A stretch of 64,000 nucleotides of DNA from JAVRLB01 sp049965455 (GTDB taxonomy: Archaea; Thermoplasmatota; Thermoplasmata; Thermoplasmatales; ARK-15), in NCBI GenBank assembly GCA_049965455.1, contig JBMFWH010000002.1, forward strand, positions 1 through 64,000, given 5' to 3'. Position numbers and translations under genes: made by a program. Numbering within the stretch: the first letter of the stretch is position 1; the number at the start of each line of letters is the position of its first letter. Of this stretch, positions 40,763 to 50,181 are shown piece by piece. The notes beneath the pieces were generated by a model. That model was not told where the DNA came from and did no database searches. It saw nothing but the letters and a program-made list of their open reading frames with translations.

Positions 40763-42850
40763 ATGCATTCGTTAGATCCTATATTTAAACCAAGATCAAT
40801 CGCAATAATTGGTGCGTCGAGAGAGCCTTATGCAATTGGATATACAGTAGTTAAAAATTTACTTACTACTCGATACGAGGGAAAAATATACCCGATAAAT
40901 CCAAAAGCGGATGAAATTTTAAACTTAAAATGTTATCATTCGATCTTAGACGTTCCTGATCCAGTAGACCTTGCAGTTATTACAGTCCCTGCAAAGATCA
41001 CTCCTGCTGTGGTAGAAGAGGCAGGAAAGAAAGGCGTCATAGGAGTAGCAATAATAGCTTCCGGATTCAGCGAAGTGGGGGAAGTAGATTTAGAAAATAA
41101 GATTGTAGAGATCGCAAAAAAGTATAGAATGAGGATTTTAGGACCAAATATAGTAGGCTTAATGAACAATCCGCTGAAGATGAACGCGTCTTTTGCCCCC
41201 TATTTACCATACCCTGGCAAAATTGCAATGTTGTCGCAGAGCGGTGCGCTATTAATAGCATTGGACAGCAGAACATGGCTTGATAGGGTTGGTATGTCGC
41301 ATTTGATAAGCATTGGGAACATGGCAGACCTGGATTTCGCGACATTAATAGAGTATTTCAGTATCGATGACCAGACAAATTGCATTTCGCTGTATGTAGA
41401 GGGCATTAAAAATGGCAAAAACTTCATAGAGGCAAGCAAGAAAGTGCTTGATAAACCGATAGTAGCGCTAAAATCAGGCGTGTCTAAAAGAGGTGCCATG
41501 GCTGCAGCTTCTCATACGGGCTCACTTGCCGGCTCTTCAAAGATATATGATGCCGCGTTTAAGCAGGCAGGTGTTATAAAGGCCACAGATTTGAATGACC
41601 TATTTGATAAATCTCTGGCACTTGCAAATCAACCACCAATGCATGGTGACAACCTGTTAATAATCACTAATGGCGGGGGCATAGGAGTTCTCGCGACGGA
41701 TTCTGCAGAGAAAAATGATCTTCAGATCAAAGATCCACCGGATGATCTGAAAGAGAAGATAAAAGCTATAATTCCTGATTTCGGAAGTACGAAAAACCCG
41801 ATCGATGTCACCGGAATGGCCAATGATGAATGGTACAAAAACACTCTTTCAGCAGCGTTAGAGCATCCATGGGTAGATGGGATTGTAGTTCTATACTGCG
41901 AAGTGGCAGTGCTTGACCCGAAAGATCTGGCTGCGGCTTTGCATGAAGTCATAGCATGTTCCAGGACTACAAAACCGATCACTGTTGCTTTTGTGGGCGG
42001 AGAGCTTACCATGAGAGCTTCTGAATGGCTCCAGAAAAAAGGTGTGCCAGTTTATCAGTCTCCGGATAGAGCAATAAAGGCAATGGCTGCATTGCGTGAT
42101 TTTGGAAAGATCAGAGAAACAGGCTTTGATATTTTTGAGCCCTATACTGACATAGACAAAGATAAAGTTAGGGCAATACTATCAGATATCAACAAAAGAA
42201 AAGTCAGATATGTTACTGAAATTGAGGCAAAACAGATATTTGAAGCGTATAAAATACCTACCGCAAAAAGCATGCTCGCAAAAACAGAGGATGATGCAGT
42301 TTCGCTGGCTAAACAGATTGGTTACCCTGTAGTAATGAAGATAGTATCTCCTCAAATAATACATAAAAGTGATGTTGGGGGAGTAAAAGTTAACATAAAG
42401 ACCGATGATGAAGTTAGAAAAGCATATAATCAGATAATAAGCAATGTTTCTAAAATTGATCCAAAGCCCGAGATTCTGGGGATATTGGTGCAGGAAATGG
42501 CTCCTTCTGGCACTGAATGCATAATAGGTTCCACGCAGGACCCACAATTCGGTGCAACAGTCATGTTCGGGCTGGGCGGAGTATTTGTAGAAGTATTGAA
42601 AGATGTGAGCTTTAGGATAGCCCCATTTTCCAAGAATACAGCAAAGCAGTTAATTGATGAGATAGAGGCAAAAGCTATTTTGCATGGAACCAGGGGCGAG
42701 AAACCAAAAGACCTAGAAAGTTTAGCGGAAACTATCAGCAGGTTCTCTCAGCTTGTTGAAGACTTTCCAGAGCTGAAAGAAGTAGATGCAAATCCAACAA
42801 TCCTATATGAAAAAGGATTGAAAGTAGTTGATGCCAGAATAATTTTATAA
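40763..42850 (+). CDS. ADP-forming acetyl/acyl-CoA synthetase (fused alpha-beta)
   Basis: 695 residues from the ATG at 40763; a GTG at 40754 is the alternative. Order: CoA-binding domain (FKPRSIAIIGASREPYAIGY), succinyl-CoA-ligase-like domains with the phospho-His in AAASHTGSLAGSSKIYD (about 250), then ATP-grasp (YVTEIEAKQIFEAYKIPTAK; GYPVVMKIVSPQIIHKSDVG). It converts acyl-CoA, ADP and Pi to acid, CoA and ATP, conserving energy in archaeal fermentation of sugars or amino acids. The alpha-beta fusion is one of the known arrangements. T-rich DNA after the stop (42851-42873) probably terminates the hutH-hisS-acd unit. Confidence 0.92.
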   Translation: MHSLDPIFKPRSIAIIGASREPYAIGYTVVKNLLTTRYEGKIYPINPKADEILNLKCYHSILDVPDPVDLAVITVPAKITPAVVEEAGKKGVIGVAIIASGFSEVGEVDLENKIVEIAKKYRMRILGPNIVGLMNNPLKMNASFAPYLPYPGKIAMLSQSGALLIALDSRTWLDRVGMSHLISIGNMADLDFATLIEYFSIDDQTNCISLYVEGIKNGKNFIEASKKVLDKPIVALKSGVSKRGAMAAASHTGSLAGSSKIYDAAFKQAGVIKATDLNDLFDKSLALANQPPMHGDNLLIITNGGGIGVLATDSAEKNDLQIKDPPDDLKEKIKAIIPDFGSTKNPIDVTGMANDEWYKNTLSAALEHPWVDGIVVLYCEVAVLDPKDLAAALHEVIACSRTTKPITVAFVGGELTMRASEWLQKKGVPVYQSPDRAIKAMAALRDFGKIRETGFDIFEPYTDIDKDKVRAILSDINKRKVRYVTEIEAKQIFEAYKIPTAKSMLAKTEDDAVSLAKQIGYPVVMKIVSPQIIHKSDVGGVKVNIKTDDEVRKAYNQIISNVSKIDPKPEILGILVQEMAPSGTECIIGSTQDPQFGATVMFGLGGVFVEVLKDVSFRIAPFSKNTAKQLIDEIEAKAILHGTRGEKPKDLESLAETISRFSQLVEDFPELKEVDANPTILYEKGLKVVDARIIL

Positions 42851-42911
42851 TTTTTTATTATTTTTTACATCTTTATTCGAACTTTAACAATGTGCAGGGG
42901 AAACGTCCAAA

Positions 42912-43105
42912 CTATGACAGAAATAAAGCGTTAAATTTATTACTATTTCCTTGCTTTTTTATTATATATTAAAGTGCATTGGTGATAGTTTTTCTTTAAA
43001 AAGTAAATACCCCCTACACTTTTAATATCTTGGAGATCCACTACTTTCCGATACTTTTTAGTTATGAGTATATAAAGGTGGTCTAACGGTTTGTTTCTGG
43101 CATAG
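42912..43105 (+). mobile_element. Family-2 miniature inverted-repeat element, copy E
   Basis: 194 bp. Ends CTATGACAGAAATAAAGCGT (left) and, reversed, CTATGCCAGAAACAAACCGT (right) form an inverted repeat of over 20 bp with few mismatches. CGTCCAAA is duplicated on both sides (42904-42911, 43106-43113). The inside is non-coding. Right after the right octamer comes ATAAATTTTAAATAG, the TATA candidate for moaC, whose ATG is 42 nt from the element. About 80 percent identical by eye to copy F at 56556. Confidence 0.88.
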
Positions 43106-43147
43106 CGTCCAAAATAAATTTTAAATAGAAGATGGAAGTAAGAGATA

Positions 43148-43582
43148 ATGATGATAGACATATCTGAAAAACAGGATGTTCTGAGATCTGCCGTTGCCGG
43201 TGGTGAGATTGTACTTAAAACTACAACTATTAAAGAGATAGAAAATAACAATATCAAAAAAGGCAATGTTTTCGAAGTTGCGAAGGTTGCCGGTAACAAT
43301 GCCATCAAAAAAACCAGTGATTTAATTCCCTACTGCCATCAAATTTCTGTTGAAGCCGCAGATTTCAATTTTAAGATTGATGGAAACAGGATAATTGCAA
43401 GGTGCAGTGTTAAAGCACACTACAAGACTGGTGTGGAGATGGAGGCTTTAGTGGGTGTGAGCATTGCGCTGCTAACCATATGGGACATGGTTAAATATCT
43501 GGAAAAGGATGACTCAGGAAACTATCCAATAACCTCCATAAAAGATGTGGAAGTGATTGAAAAAATAAAAGAGATAAAATAA
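43148..43582 (+). CDS. moaC: Cyclic pyranopterin monophosphate synthase accessory MoaC
   Basis: 144 residues. SDLIPYCHQISVEAADFNFK (about residues 57-76), YKTGVEMEALVGVSIALLTI and WDMVKYLEKDDSGNYPITSI are standard MoaC motifs, including catalytic Asp and Lys regions. It converts the MoaA product to cyclic pyranopterin monophosphate in molybdopterin/tungstopterin synthesis. Its stop overlaps the moaD start by one base (TAATG). The core promoter abuts miniature element E. Confidence 0.95.
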   Translation: MMIDISEKQDVLRSAVAGGEIVLKTTTIKEIENNNIKKGNVFEVAKVAGNNAIKKTSDLIPYCHQISVEAADFNFKIDGNRIIARCSVKAHYKTGVEMEALVGVSIALLTIWDMVKYLEKDDSGNYPITSIKDVEVIEKIKEIK

Positions 43583-43824
43583 TGATCATCAAAGTACTCT
43601 ATTTTGGGATATACAGAGACTTGACTAAAAAAGAATATGAAAAAGTAGAACTGGACGAGGAGGCAGATACTGCTTCGTTACTAAAGTTCTTGAAAACAAA
43701 ATATCCCATCTTAGAAAAATATCCTGATATGATTATATCCTTAAACTACAGGTACTGTGATAAAACCTGCCACCTGAGCGAAAATGATGAGGTGGCAGTA
43801 ATGTCTCCCGTAAGTGGCGGTTAG
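43582..43824 (+). CDS. moaD: Molybdopterin synthase small subunit MoaD
   Basis: 80 residues, ubiquitin-like beta-grasp protein ending in the obligatory Gly-Gly (VAVMSPVSGG), the thiocarboxylate that donates sulfur to the pterin. Coupled to moaC. A role as SAMP-type protein modifier is possible but the moaC pairing favours cofactor synthesis. Cys residues at YCDKTCHLSENDE are not part of the core function. It converges on the OsmC gene with a 4-bp overlap. MoaE is not in the window. Confidence 0.92.
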   Translation: MIIKVLYFGIYRDLTKKEYEKVELDEEADTASLLKFLKTKYPILEKYPDMIISLNYRYCDKTCHLSENDEVAVMSPVSGG

Positions 43825-44216
43825 GGTTCGATCTCGTACTCTATATCAAAAACAGTACCGCTTCTTTTTAGCATGATGCTGGCAGAACAGTATTTTTCCT
43901 GAGACAAATCTATCGCTTTTTTCAGGTCCTTTTCTTCTATGTTTCCCTTTACAGTGTACTTTAACTTTATGCGCGTATAAACTTTGGGATATTCTTCAGC
44001 CCTCTCCCCCTCGATATATACTTTTAATCCTTTCAGGTCTGCGCGCATCTTTTTTAGAATAGTTACAACGTCACTGCCTGTGCAGCTAGCAACCCCTATC
44101 AATACAAGCTCCATCGGGGCTGCCCCGATCTTTGAATCGCCGTCAATTATTAGGCCGTGTGATGCCCTGCTAATCGCTATAAACTTTGAGTCTTCAGTCC
44201 ACTCGATAATTGCCAT
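43821..44216 (-). CDS. OsmC/Ohr-family peroxide-reducing protein
   Basis: 131 residues. The first reactive Cys is in ELVLIGVASCTGSDVVTILK (about residue 41) and the second in QEKYCSASIMLKRSG (about 111), the two-Cys pair of OsmC-type hydroperoxidases. SHGLIIDGDSKIGAAPMELV is also family-typical. It likely detoxifies organic hydroperoxides using thiols. Monocistronic, convergent with moaD. Confidence 0.9.
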   Translation of the reverse strand: MAIIEWTEDSKFIAISRASHGLIIDGDSKIGAAPMELVLIGVASCTGSDVVTILKKMRADLKGLKVYIEGERAEEYPKVYTRIKLKYTVKGNIEEKDLKKAIDLSQEKYCSASIMLKRSGTVFDIEYEIEP

Positions 44217-44239
44217 TAAAGCTCATTAATAAGAAGGTA

Positions 44240-45004
44240 TTAATTAAATTTTATTTTTAAGGTGCTAATGTACTGGTATATTTCTTGGTTTCTGTCTTTA
44301 GCTAGTTTTTTTAATATCTTGTTTATTCCACTCCCGTACTGTGCAGCTTTCTTTTTCCTTGCTGCAATTTCTTCCGGCAATCCGAGAATTATCGCTGCTT
44401 TTCGGAGTATTATCTTCTCGCTATCATTGTTTATCTTGTCTGAATCGGTGAGAGATCCTGAAAAATTTAGTATCTCTGAATCTAAGTAAGGGGTTTTAAG
44501 TGCTTTATTAAAATAGTTTGCTATCTTTCTCTCTTTAACAATTGTGGAGTTTAAAAGTTTGTTCAAATCTTCTTTCATTCTCATTGGCTCTGTCTTATAT
44601 TTCTTATAGCCTCCAAAAACTTCATCGCTCCCCTGCCCTGTTAATAGAATATTTTCTTTCGCGTTTTTACACACAAAATATAATGGCAGATTAAAGGACA
44701 ATTCCAGAGCATCCTGTGAAGAATCGATATTTATCAGTTCTATTATACCTTCATACACGTCCTTCTCGCTGATAACGATCTTATTTATGTTTATTCCCAA
44801 AAGTTTGCCAGCACTATCAGCAGCCTTGAAATCATGGGAGCCTTCCACTCCAACAGTATATGCAACAATACTTTTCAGTTTAGATGCAACATAGGCAAGT
44901 AAACTGCTATCTATGCCACCTGATAAAAGTATTGCCCAGTCATCAGCAATTACATTTTGCACAGCTTTCTGAATCAAAGCTGCTAACTGTTCTTCCTTAC
45001 TCAT
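44240..45004 (-). CDS. Stand-alone asparagine-synthetase-type ATP pyrophosphatase domain
   Basis: 254 residues. It has the PP-loop WAILLSGGIDSSLLAYVASK (about 23-42), NILLTGQGSDEVFGGYKKY (about 119-137) and KKKAAQYGSGINKILKKLA at the end, all from the AsnB synthetase domain. The N-terminal glutaminase domain is missing, so it must use free ammonia or ammonia from a partner protein. The start overlaps the glyS stop by 4 bp; a link to translation or amino-acid supply is inference. Substrate uncertain: Asp or another carboxylate. Confidence 0.8.
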   Translation of the reverse strand: MSKEEQLAALIQKAVQNVIADDWAILLSGGIDSSLLAYVASKLKSIVAYTVGVEGSHDFKAADSAGKLLGININKIVISEKDVYEGIIELINIDSSQDALELSFNLPLYFVCKNAKENILLTGQGSDEVFGGYKKYKTEPMRMKEDLNKLLNSTIVKERKIANYFNKALKTPYLDSEILNFSGSLTDSDKINNDSEKIILRKAAIILGLPEEIAARKKKAAQYGSGINKILKKLAKDRNQEIYQYISTLKIKFN

Positions 45005-46686
45005 AACACTTCAAATTTTAATGTACCATCAATCAGTTTGCTCAAATTTACAATAATGTCTGAGATGTTCAATCTTACCTGCTTTGTTGAGTCACGCTCT
45101 CTCAACGTTACTGTTTGATCACTTAAAGTTTGATAATCTACGGTTATGTTGAACGGTATTCCTATCTCATCAGCTCTAGCATACCTTTTACCTATAGACC
45201 CCGAATCATCATAGTACGCTTTAAAATGATTATTTACTAGAAGGTCGTGAATTTTTTGGGCTTCTATGTCTAAACCGTCTTTTGACATCAATGGAAAGAC
45301 AGATACTTTAATTGGCGCAATTTTAGGCGTCAATCTTAAAACGCGAAACTCTGAATCTTCACGCTCATAATACGAATTCTCAAGAAGTGAATAGAGAATA
45401 CGGTCTATGCCATATGATGGCTCTATAACATTTGGAACGATCTTTTCGCTGCTTATTTTTTCAACTTTTTCTATAATGGTATATGCTTCCTTAGGAACTA
45501 CTATTTCCTCTCCGTTAACCTGCACTTTTAAATCTTTTTCTTCTGTTACTTTATGAGCTTCTATTTCTTTGGCAATCAATTTTGCCTTATCTTTGAATAT
45601 AGGCCCTAATACTTTCTCTATCGGTTTATATTTCTTTATGTTTTGTGTGATAGGAGTTTCATATCTTATCGTTACTTTTAAGTCTTTTCCTGATTCTAAC
45701 TCATGCTGGGTAAGATCATAAGTGCCACGATCTGCAATGCCTACACATTCTATCCATCCATATGAGCTCTCAATCTCACAGTCCCAGCAATCTATTGCAT
45801 AATGTGCTAGCTCTGTGTCTGTGTGTTGCCTGAACCTGATTTTATTGGCAGGTATACCTATATCAATTAGAAATAGATGTGTTAACCCTATAAAATAGGC
45901 AATTGCCTCAGAACTAATAATTTTATTATCAACCCCGTCTTTCAAAGGCCCTGTGATATCTTGCTCATTTTTGCTGATTATCCTAACGTTCAAATCCTTT
46001 ATAGTATCAAATTTTTTCCATTTTTTGTTTTTTGGGTCAAAGAATAGTTCCACTTCCGCCATATTGAATTCTCTCTGCCTTATTAACCCCTGCCTGGGTG
46101 CAATTTCGTTTCTGAACCCTTTCCCGATCTGTGCAACTCCAAATGGTAATTCTTCCCTAAAATATCGATATATGTTATTGAAATTAACAAATATTCCCTG
46201 CGCTGTTTCTGGGCGTAAATATCCAGACTTAAAGTTGCCCGGTCCTACTTTCGTTTCAAACATCAGGTTAAACTTTTCTGGTCTGGTTAACTCGCCTCCA
46301 CATACCGTACATTTTATATTAAATTTTTCAATGCCTGTAATTATGTCTTCGTTGCTTTTAATTACAAAATCAGGCACTTTCTCCTTTAATAGCTCATCCA
46401 CCCTAAAAGCAGTTTTACAGTCTTTACAATAACTGATGTAGTCTGTGAACTCTTTTAAATGTCCAGACGCTCTAAACACTTCCTCGGGAGAAATGTTCGG
46501 GGTGTCTATAAAAGCCAGCCCTTCTCTATTAACATAATAATCTTTCCAGACAGATATTATATTATCTTTTACAAGTGCTCCTATGGGCCCATAATCATAA
46601 AATCCTGAAAACCCACCATATATCTCGAATGAGCCCCAGAATATGCCCCTTCTTTTGGCAAGATCAAACAGTTTTTTGCTTAACAT
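45001..46686 (-). CDS. glyS: Glycyl-tRNA synthetase (archaeal/eukaryotic type)
   Basis: 561 residues from the ATG at 46686, 6 nt after AAAGGAATG; another ATG two codons upstream is possible. Class II motifs: RRGIFWGSFEIYGGFSGFYD at the start, SGHLKEFTDYISYCKDCK with the zinc-ribbon insertion (CKDC...CTVC), LRPETAQGIFVNFNNIYRYF (motif 2 region), FNMAEVELFFDPKNKKW, and VIEPSYGIDRILYSLLEN (motif 3), then the anticodon-binding domain. 15-20 bp after a CBS-protein gene and coupled to the asparagine-synthetase-like gene. Confidence 0.96.
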   Translation of the reverse strand: MLSKKLFDLAKRRGIFWGSFEIYGGFSGFYDYGPIGALVKDNIISVWKDYYVNREGLAFIDTPNISPEEVFRASGHLKEFTDYISYCKDCKTAFRVDELLKEKVPDFVIKSNEDIITGIEKFNIKCTVCGGELTRPEKFNLMFETKVGPGNFKSGYLRPETAQGIFVNFNNIYRYFREELPFGVAQIGKGFRNEIAPRQGLIRQREFNMAEVELFFDPKNKKWKKFDTIKDLNVRIISKNEQDITGPLKDGVDNKIISSEAIAYFIGLTHLFLIDIGIPANKIRFRQHTDTELAHYAIDCWDCEIESSYGWIECVGIADRGTYDLTQHELESGKDLKVTIRYETPITQNIKKYKPIEKVLGPIFKDKAKLIAKEIEAHKVTEEKDLKVQVNGEEIVVPKEAYTIIEKVEKISSEKIVPNVIEPSYGIDRILYSLLENSYYEREDSEFRVLRLTPKIAPIKVSVFPLMSKDGLDIEAQKIHDLLVNNHFKAYYDDSGSIGKRYARADEIGIPFNITVDYQTLSDQTVTLRERDSTKQVRLNISDIIVNLSKLIDGTLKFEVL

Positions 46687-46706
46687 GTACATTCCTTTTT
46701 CAGATA

Positions 46707-47570
46707 TTATTTATAATGTTGATGCTGCGATAATACCGATATTAAATCAATATCGTAAATCATTGCCACCAGATCATCATATGCATTTTTTACCGGTAAT
46801 TGGCTAAAATCATTATCTACCATTATACTTGCTACCTTGGATATAGGGGTCTTGGTATGTGCATATACTGGGTCTTTAATCATCAACTCACTTACTTTTA
46901 TGGCCGGAATCTCCAATTTTTCTTCTAAATATAATATTTTTAATACGTTTCTTATTCCTTCCCATGTCCATGCATCTTCATCTTCGCCCATACCTACCTG
47001 GGACATGGATGTAGATACATCTACTTTGGCGCTATTTATTATATCCCGGTCTGTGATAATTCCAACCAGGTTTAAGTCATCATCAATAATCGGAAATGCA
47101 GTTAGTTTGGTAAGAGACATAGTTTTGTAAACTACCTTTAAAGGTACATCCACATATATTGGAATACAAGGGTTACGGATGTATTTTTCTATCGGATTTG
47201 AAATGTTTTCTTCTATTATTATTTTCAAAAACTCTTTTGGAGTTATTATCCCTTGCAACTTGTTTTTATCATTAACAACGGCGATGTGTCTCCTGTTTAT
47301 TTTTACCATTGAATTTACTGCTTCTGCAATAGATTCCGTACCCATAATTTTCGGGCCATCTTTGCGCATCAATAACGCGATTTGCTCTTCTTTTGGATTT
47401 TCAAAGATGTCTCTTCTGCTCACAATACCCAAGAACGTGTCTTCCTCATCCACTATCGGTAATGCGCTGACATTCTTTTTAGCCATTAATTTAAGTGCAT
47501 CTGTCCTGCTCGCCGGGGCTTTTAATACTATTGGATTTTTATTCATGATTTTTGTAATTTTATCAGTCAT
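46707..47570 (-). CDS. Four-CBS-domain regulator
   Basis: 287 residues from the ATG at 47570 (GAGTGATTCTG upstream); a GTG at 47579 opens the frame. Four CBS modules: NPIVLKAPASRTDALKLMAK, GPKIMGTESIAEAVNSMVKI, NPCIPIYVDVPLKVVYKTMS, DPVYAHTKTPISKVASIMVD. There is no other domain, so it probably senses adenine nucleotides or SAM and acts on a partner. Same strand and 20 bp before glyS, so likely cotranscribed. Its promoter and that of guaB flank miniature element B. Confidence 0.85.
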   Translation of the reverse strand: MTDKITKIMNKNPIVLKAPASRTDALKLMAKKNVSALPIVDEEDTFLGIVSRRDIFENPKEEQIALLMRKDGPKIMGTESIAEAVNSMVKINRRHIAVVNDKNKLQGIITPKEFLKIIIEENISNPIEKYIRNPCIPIYVDVPLKVVYKTMSLTKLTAFPIIDDDLNLVGIITDRDIINSAKVDVSTSMSQVGMGEDEDAWTWEGIRNVLKILYLEEKLEIPAIKVSELMIKDPVYAHTKTPISKVASIMVDNDFSQLPVKNAYDDLVAMIYDIDLISVLSQHQHYK

Positions 47571-47633
47571 CAGAATCACTCTATAAATCTGTATAGTAAA
47601 ATTGTTTCTGTATATTAAATTTATCTATAGTTG

Positions 47634-47806
47634 GTAACTGGTCACGATTATGAAGTGACGATATAACAGAAAGCGCCTTTAATACAATATATTCTAAATT
47701 TATTATTATTACAAAATAAAATATATTATCTATTCTTTAAATTCTGAAAAATTACGCATAATACTCGCTTTTATGAAAACTTAACTTCAGAATCGTGACC
47801 TATTAC
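47634..47806 (+). mobile_element. Family-1 miniature inverted-repeat element, copy B
   Basis: 173 bp, clear match to copy A over its full length, with the same ends (GTAACTGGTCACGATTATGA; TCAGAATCGTGACCTATTAC). The flanking octamers (TATAGTTG left, CGGAAAAC right) do not match, so this is an older or rearranged insertion. As in copies A and D, the right octamer is followed at once by GAAATATTT (47815), the guaB core promoter; the guaB ATG is 43 nt from the element. On the left, the CBS-regulator start is 63 nt away. Confidence 0.88.
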
Positions 47807-47849
47807 CGGAAAACGAAATATTTTTATTTATAAATGTTATTAATACTCT

Positions 47850-49301
47850 ATGTTTATAGAAAAGTTTGAATATATTAAAACAGGGCTTACATTCGATGAT
47901 GTACTCTTAATACCCTCTAGAACAAGTGTTGATCCTAAAGATACTCATGTCTCTTCTTCTGTTTCTAGGCATATAAAATTGAAGATTCCAATAGTCAGTT
48001 CTCCTATGGATACAGTAACTGAAGATGCCATGGCCATTGCAATGGCTAGAATGGGGGGATTAGGAATAGTCCATAGAAATTTAACAGTGGATGAACAGGT
48101 GGCAATTGTAAGAAAGGTAAAGAAAGAAGAGAGTATAATAATAAGGGATTTATATACTGTTTCCCCTGATACGCCGATTAAAGATGCTCAGAAAATCATT
48201 TTAGATAAAAAAATTACGGGCTTGCCTGTCATAATGGAAGGAAAGTTAGTGGGGATACTGACTTCAAGAGATATTAGATTTTATAAGGGAGAGAACCTAT
48301 CAGTAAAAGACCTTATGACAAAAGAAGTGGTAACCGGCTCAGAAGATATCAAGATAAGTGAGGCAATAAAAATATTGCATGATAATAGAATTGAAAAATT
48401 ACCAATCGTAGATGGCCAGAATAGATTGGTAGGATTGATAACTGCCAGTGATATTGAAAAGAGAGAAACATATCCCGATGCAACTAGAGATAAAGAGGGC
48501 AGGCTGAAGGTAGGTGCTGCTGTTGGCCCGTTTGATATTTTAAGGGCAGAGATGCTTGAAAAATCAGGAGTAGATTTGCTGGTGGTTGACACCGCTCATG
48601 CACATAACGAGAAAGTTATGGCAGGAATAAAAGAAATTCGTAAAAAGCTGGATATTGACATTATTGCCGGGAACATTGCCACTAAAGAATCTGCAGAAGA
48701 TATCATAGCATTGGAAGTAGACGGATTGAGAGTCGGCATAGGGCCAGGTTCAATCTGTACTACCAGGATAATTGCCGGCGCTGGAATGCCACAATTAGAA
48801 GCTATTTCACAGGCCGCAGAAATTGCTGAAAAACAGCAGATTCCGGTGATTGCAGATGGAGGCATTAGATATTCTGGAGACATTGTAAAAGCTATTGCTG
48901 CAGGAGCAAATGTAGTAATGCTAGGAAGCCTTTTGGCAGGCACGGATGAGGCCCCGGGAGAAGAAATGTTTATAGAAGGAAAGAAATTTAAGAGTTATAG
49001 AGGAATGGGCTCATTAGGCGCAATACAGAAAGGCATTTCAGACAGATATGGTAAGATAGGTGGCACAAAGTTTGTTCCGGAAGGCGTTGAAGCAGCAATA
49101 CCATATAAAGGCAAAGTTAAAGACACGATTTTACAGCTGATTGGTGGGATCAGATCAGGAATGGGGTATGTAGGGGCAAAAGATATAGATTCATTGAGAA
49201 AAAATGCCAGATTCATCAGGATTACGCAAAGTGGTCTGATTGAGAGCCATCCACATAACGTCACCATAATCTCCGATTCGCCAAACTATCCTGTTAAATA
49301 G
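47850..49301 (+). CDS. guaB: Inosine-5'-monophosphate dehydrogenase
   Basis: 483 residues, full length. FDDVLLIPSRTSVDP at the start, two CBS domains inserted (about 95-205), the catalytic Cys loop GPGSICTTRIIAGAGMPQ (about 297-314), GGIRYSGDIVKAIAAGANVV, and the flap SYRGMGSLGAIQKG are present. It oxidises IMP to XMP, the committed step to GMP. Leaderless or nearly so, from a TATA-like region at 47815-47833 adjoining miniature element B. The 3' end overlaps the convergent map gene by 8 bp. Confidence 0.96.
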   Translation: MFIEKFEYIKTGLTFDDVLLIPSRTSVDPKDTHVSSSVSRHIKLKIPIVSSPMDTVTEDAMAIAMARMGGLGIVHRNLTVDEQVAIVRKVKKEESIIIRDLYTVSPDTPIKDAQKIILDKKITGLPVIMEGKLVGILTSRDIRFYKGENLSVKDLMTKEVVTGSEDIKISEAIKILHDNRIEKLPIVDGQNRLVGLITASDIEKRETYPDATRDKEGRLKVGAAVGPFDILRAEMLEKSGVDLLVVDTAHAHNEKVMAGIKEIRKKLDIDIIAGNIATKESAEDIIALEVDGLRVGIGPGSICTTRIIAGAGMPQLEAISQAAEIAEKQQIPVIADGGIRYSGDIVKAIAAGANVVMLGSLLAGTDEAPGEEMFIEGKKFKSYRGMGSLGAIQKGISDRYGKIGGTKFVPEGVEAAIPYKGKVKDTILQLIGGIRSGMGYVGAKDIDSLRKNARFIRITQSGLIESHPHNVTIISDSPNYPVK

Positions 49302-50181
49302 TCGTTACCACAATTCCATTGGCTGTTACTAAAAAAGTATGCTCTGCTTGTGTTACAAGACCTTTCTTTTTTTCTTTTAATATTGGGAATTTGTACATAT
49401 TCTTATTTTTTACGAGCAAATCTATTATTATATTATGATTTTCAATGCTATTAAGCCATCGTTCAGCAAAAGGTAACATATTGAATCTCTGGTATAATAG
49501 ATCATAATATCCCATCAGATCTTTTTTGGGGGGCTCTGTAAGTATTGCAATACCCCCGTAATTATGTTCTTTTATCAATCCCACTCCATTTGTAGCAAAA
49601 GGCTCTATGGCTACAGCCATGCCCACTTCCAGTTGTGCATGATCTTTATTGTTGTAGTTCGGAACTGTTTTTCCACTGTGCAACTTAAATTTTGATAGTT
49701 CATGGCCGGTAAGATTATAGATAGGGTTATATTCATAAAATTTTATGGTATCCTCTATTACAGTGCCTATCTCAGCAAGCTCCATCCCTACATGAATCTC
49801 CTTGACCACATTTTCTAATGCTTTTTTAGACGCGTTGATCAAGAATTCATTGTTGTTGGAGCCTACTTCTACTGTAACAGCAGTATCTGCAATGTACCCA
49901 TTAATGTGAGTTCCTAAATCAAGTTTTATCAGGTCACCTCGCTTAAATAACCTGGAATCGTTATATGAAGGGGTATAATGTGCCGCTTCGTCATTTGCTG
50001 AAACATTAACAGGAAATGCTAGATTACCCCCCTGCTCCATTATGTAATTTTCTATTTTTGTAACTGTTTCAAAAACAGATGTATTTTCTCTTATGATGCT
50101 TTTCCCATATTCTATTGCGCTTTTTGCTATTTTACCAGCTTTAATATAAGATTCTAATGCTTCTATACTAAAATCATTCAT
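49294..50181 (-). CDS. map: Methionine aminopeptidase, type II
   Basis: 295 residues. Metal ligands and context: IKLDLGTHINGYIADTAVTV (two Asp), LTGHELSKFKLHSGKTVPNY (His), VAIEPFATNGVGLIKE (Glu) and TQAEHTFLVTANGIVV (C-terminal Glu). The helical insertion of type II enzymes lies around 200-265. It removes initiator Met from nascent proteins. Its start overlaps the Sua5-like gene by 4 bp, so the two are cotranscribed. Confidence 0.95.
   Translation of the reverse strand: MNDFSIEALESYIKAGKIAKSAIEYGKSIIRENTSVFETVTKIENYIMEQGGNLAFPVNVSANDEAAHYTPSYNDSRLFKRGDLIKLDLGTHINGYIADTAVTVEVGSNNNEFLINASKKALENVVKEIHVGMELAEIGTVIEDTIKFYEYNPIYNLTGHELSKFKLHSGKTVPNYNNKDHAQLEVGMAVAIEPFATNGVGLIKEHNYGGIAILTEPPKKDLMGYYDLLYQRFNMLPFAERWLNSIENHNIIIDLLVKNKNMYKFPILKEKKKGLVTQAEHTFLVTANGIVVTTI

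Noticed and set aside
47850..49301. Possible intein or insertion in guaB because of the mid-protein CBS pair
   Set aside because: CBS domains at this position are normal for IMP dehydrogenase, and the length is standard.
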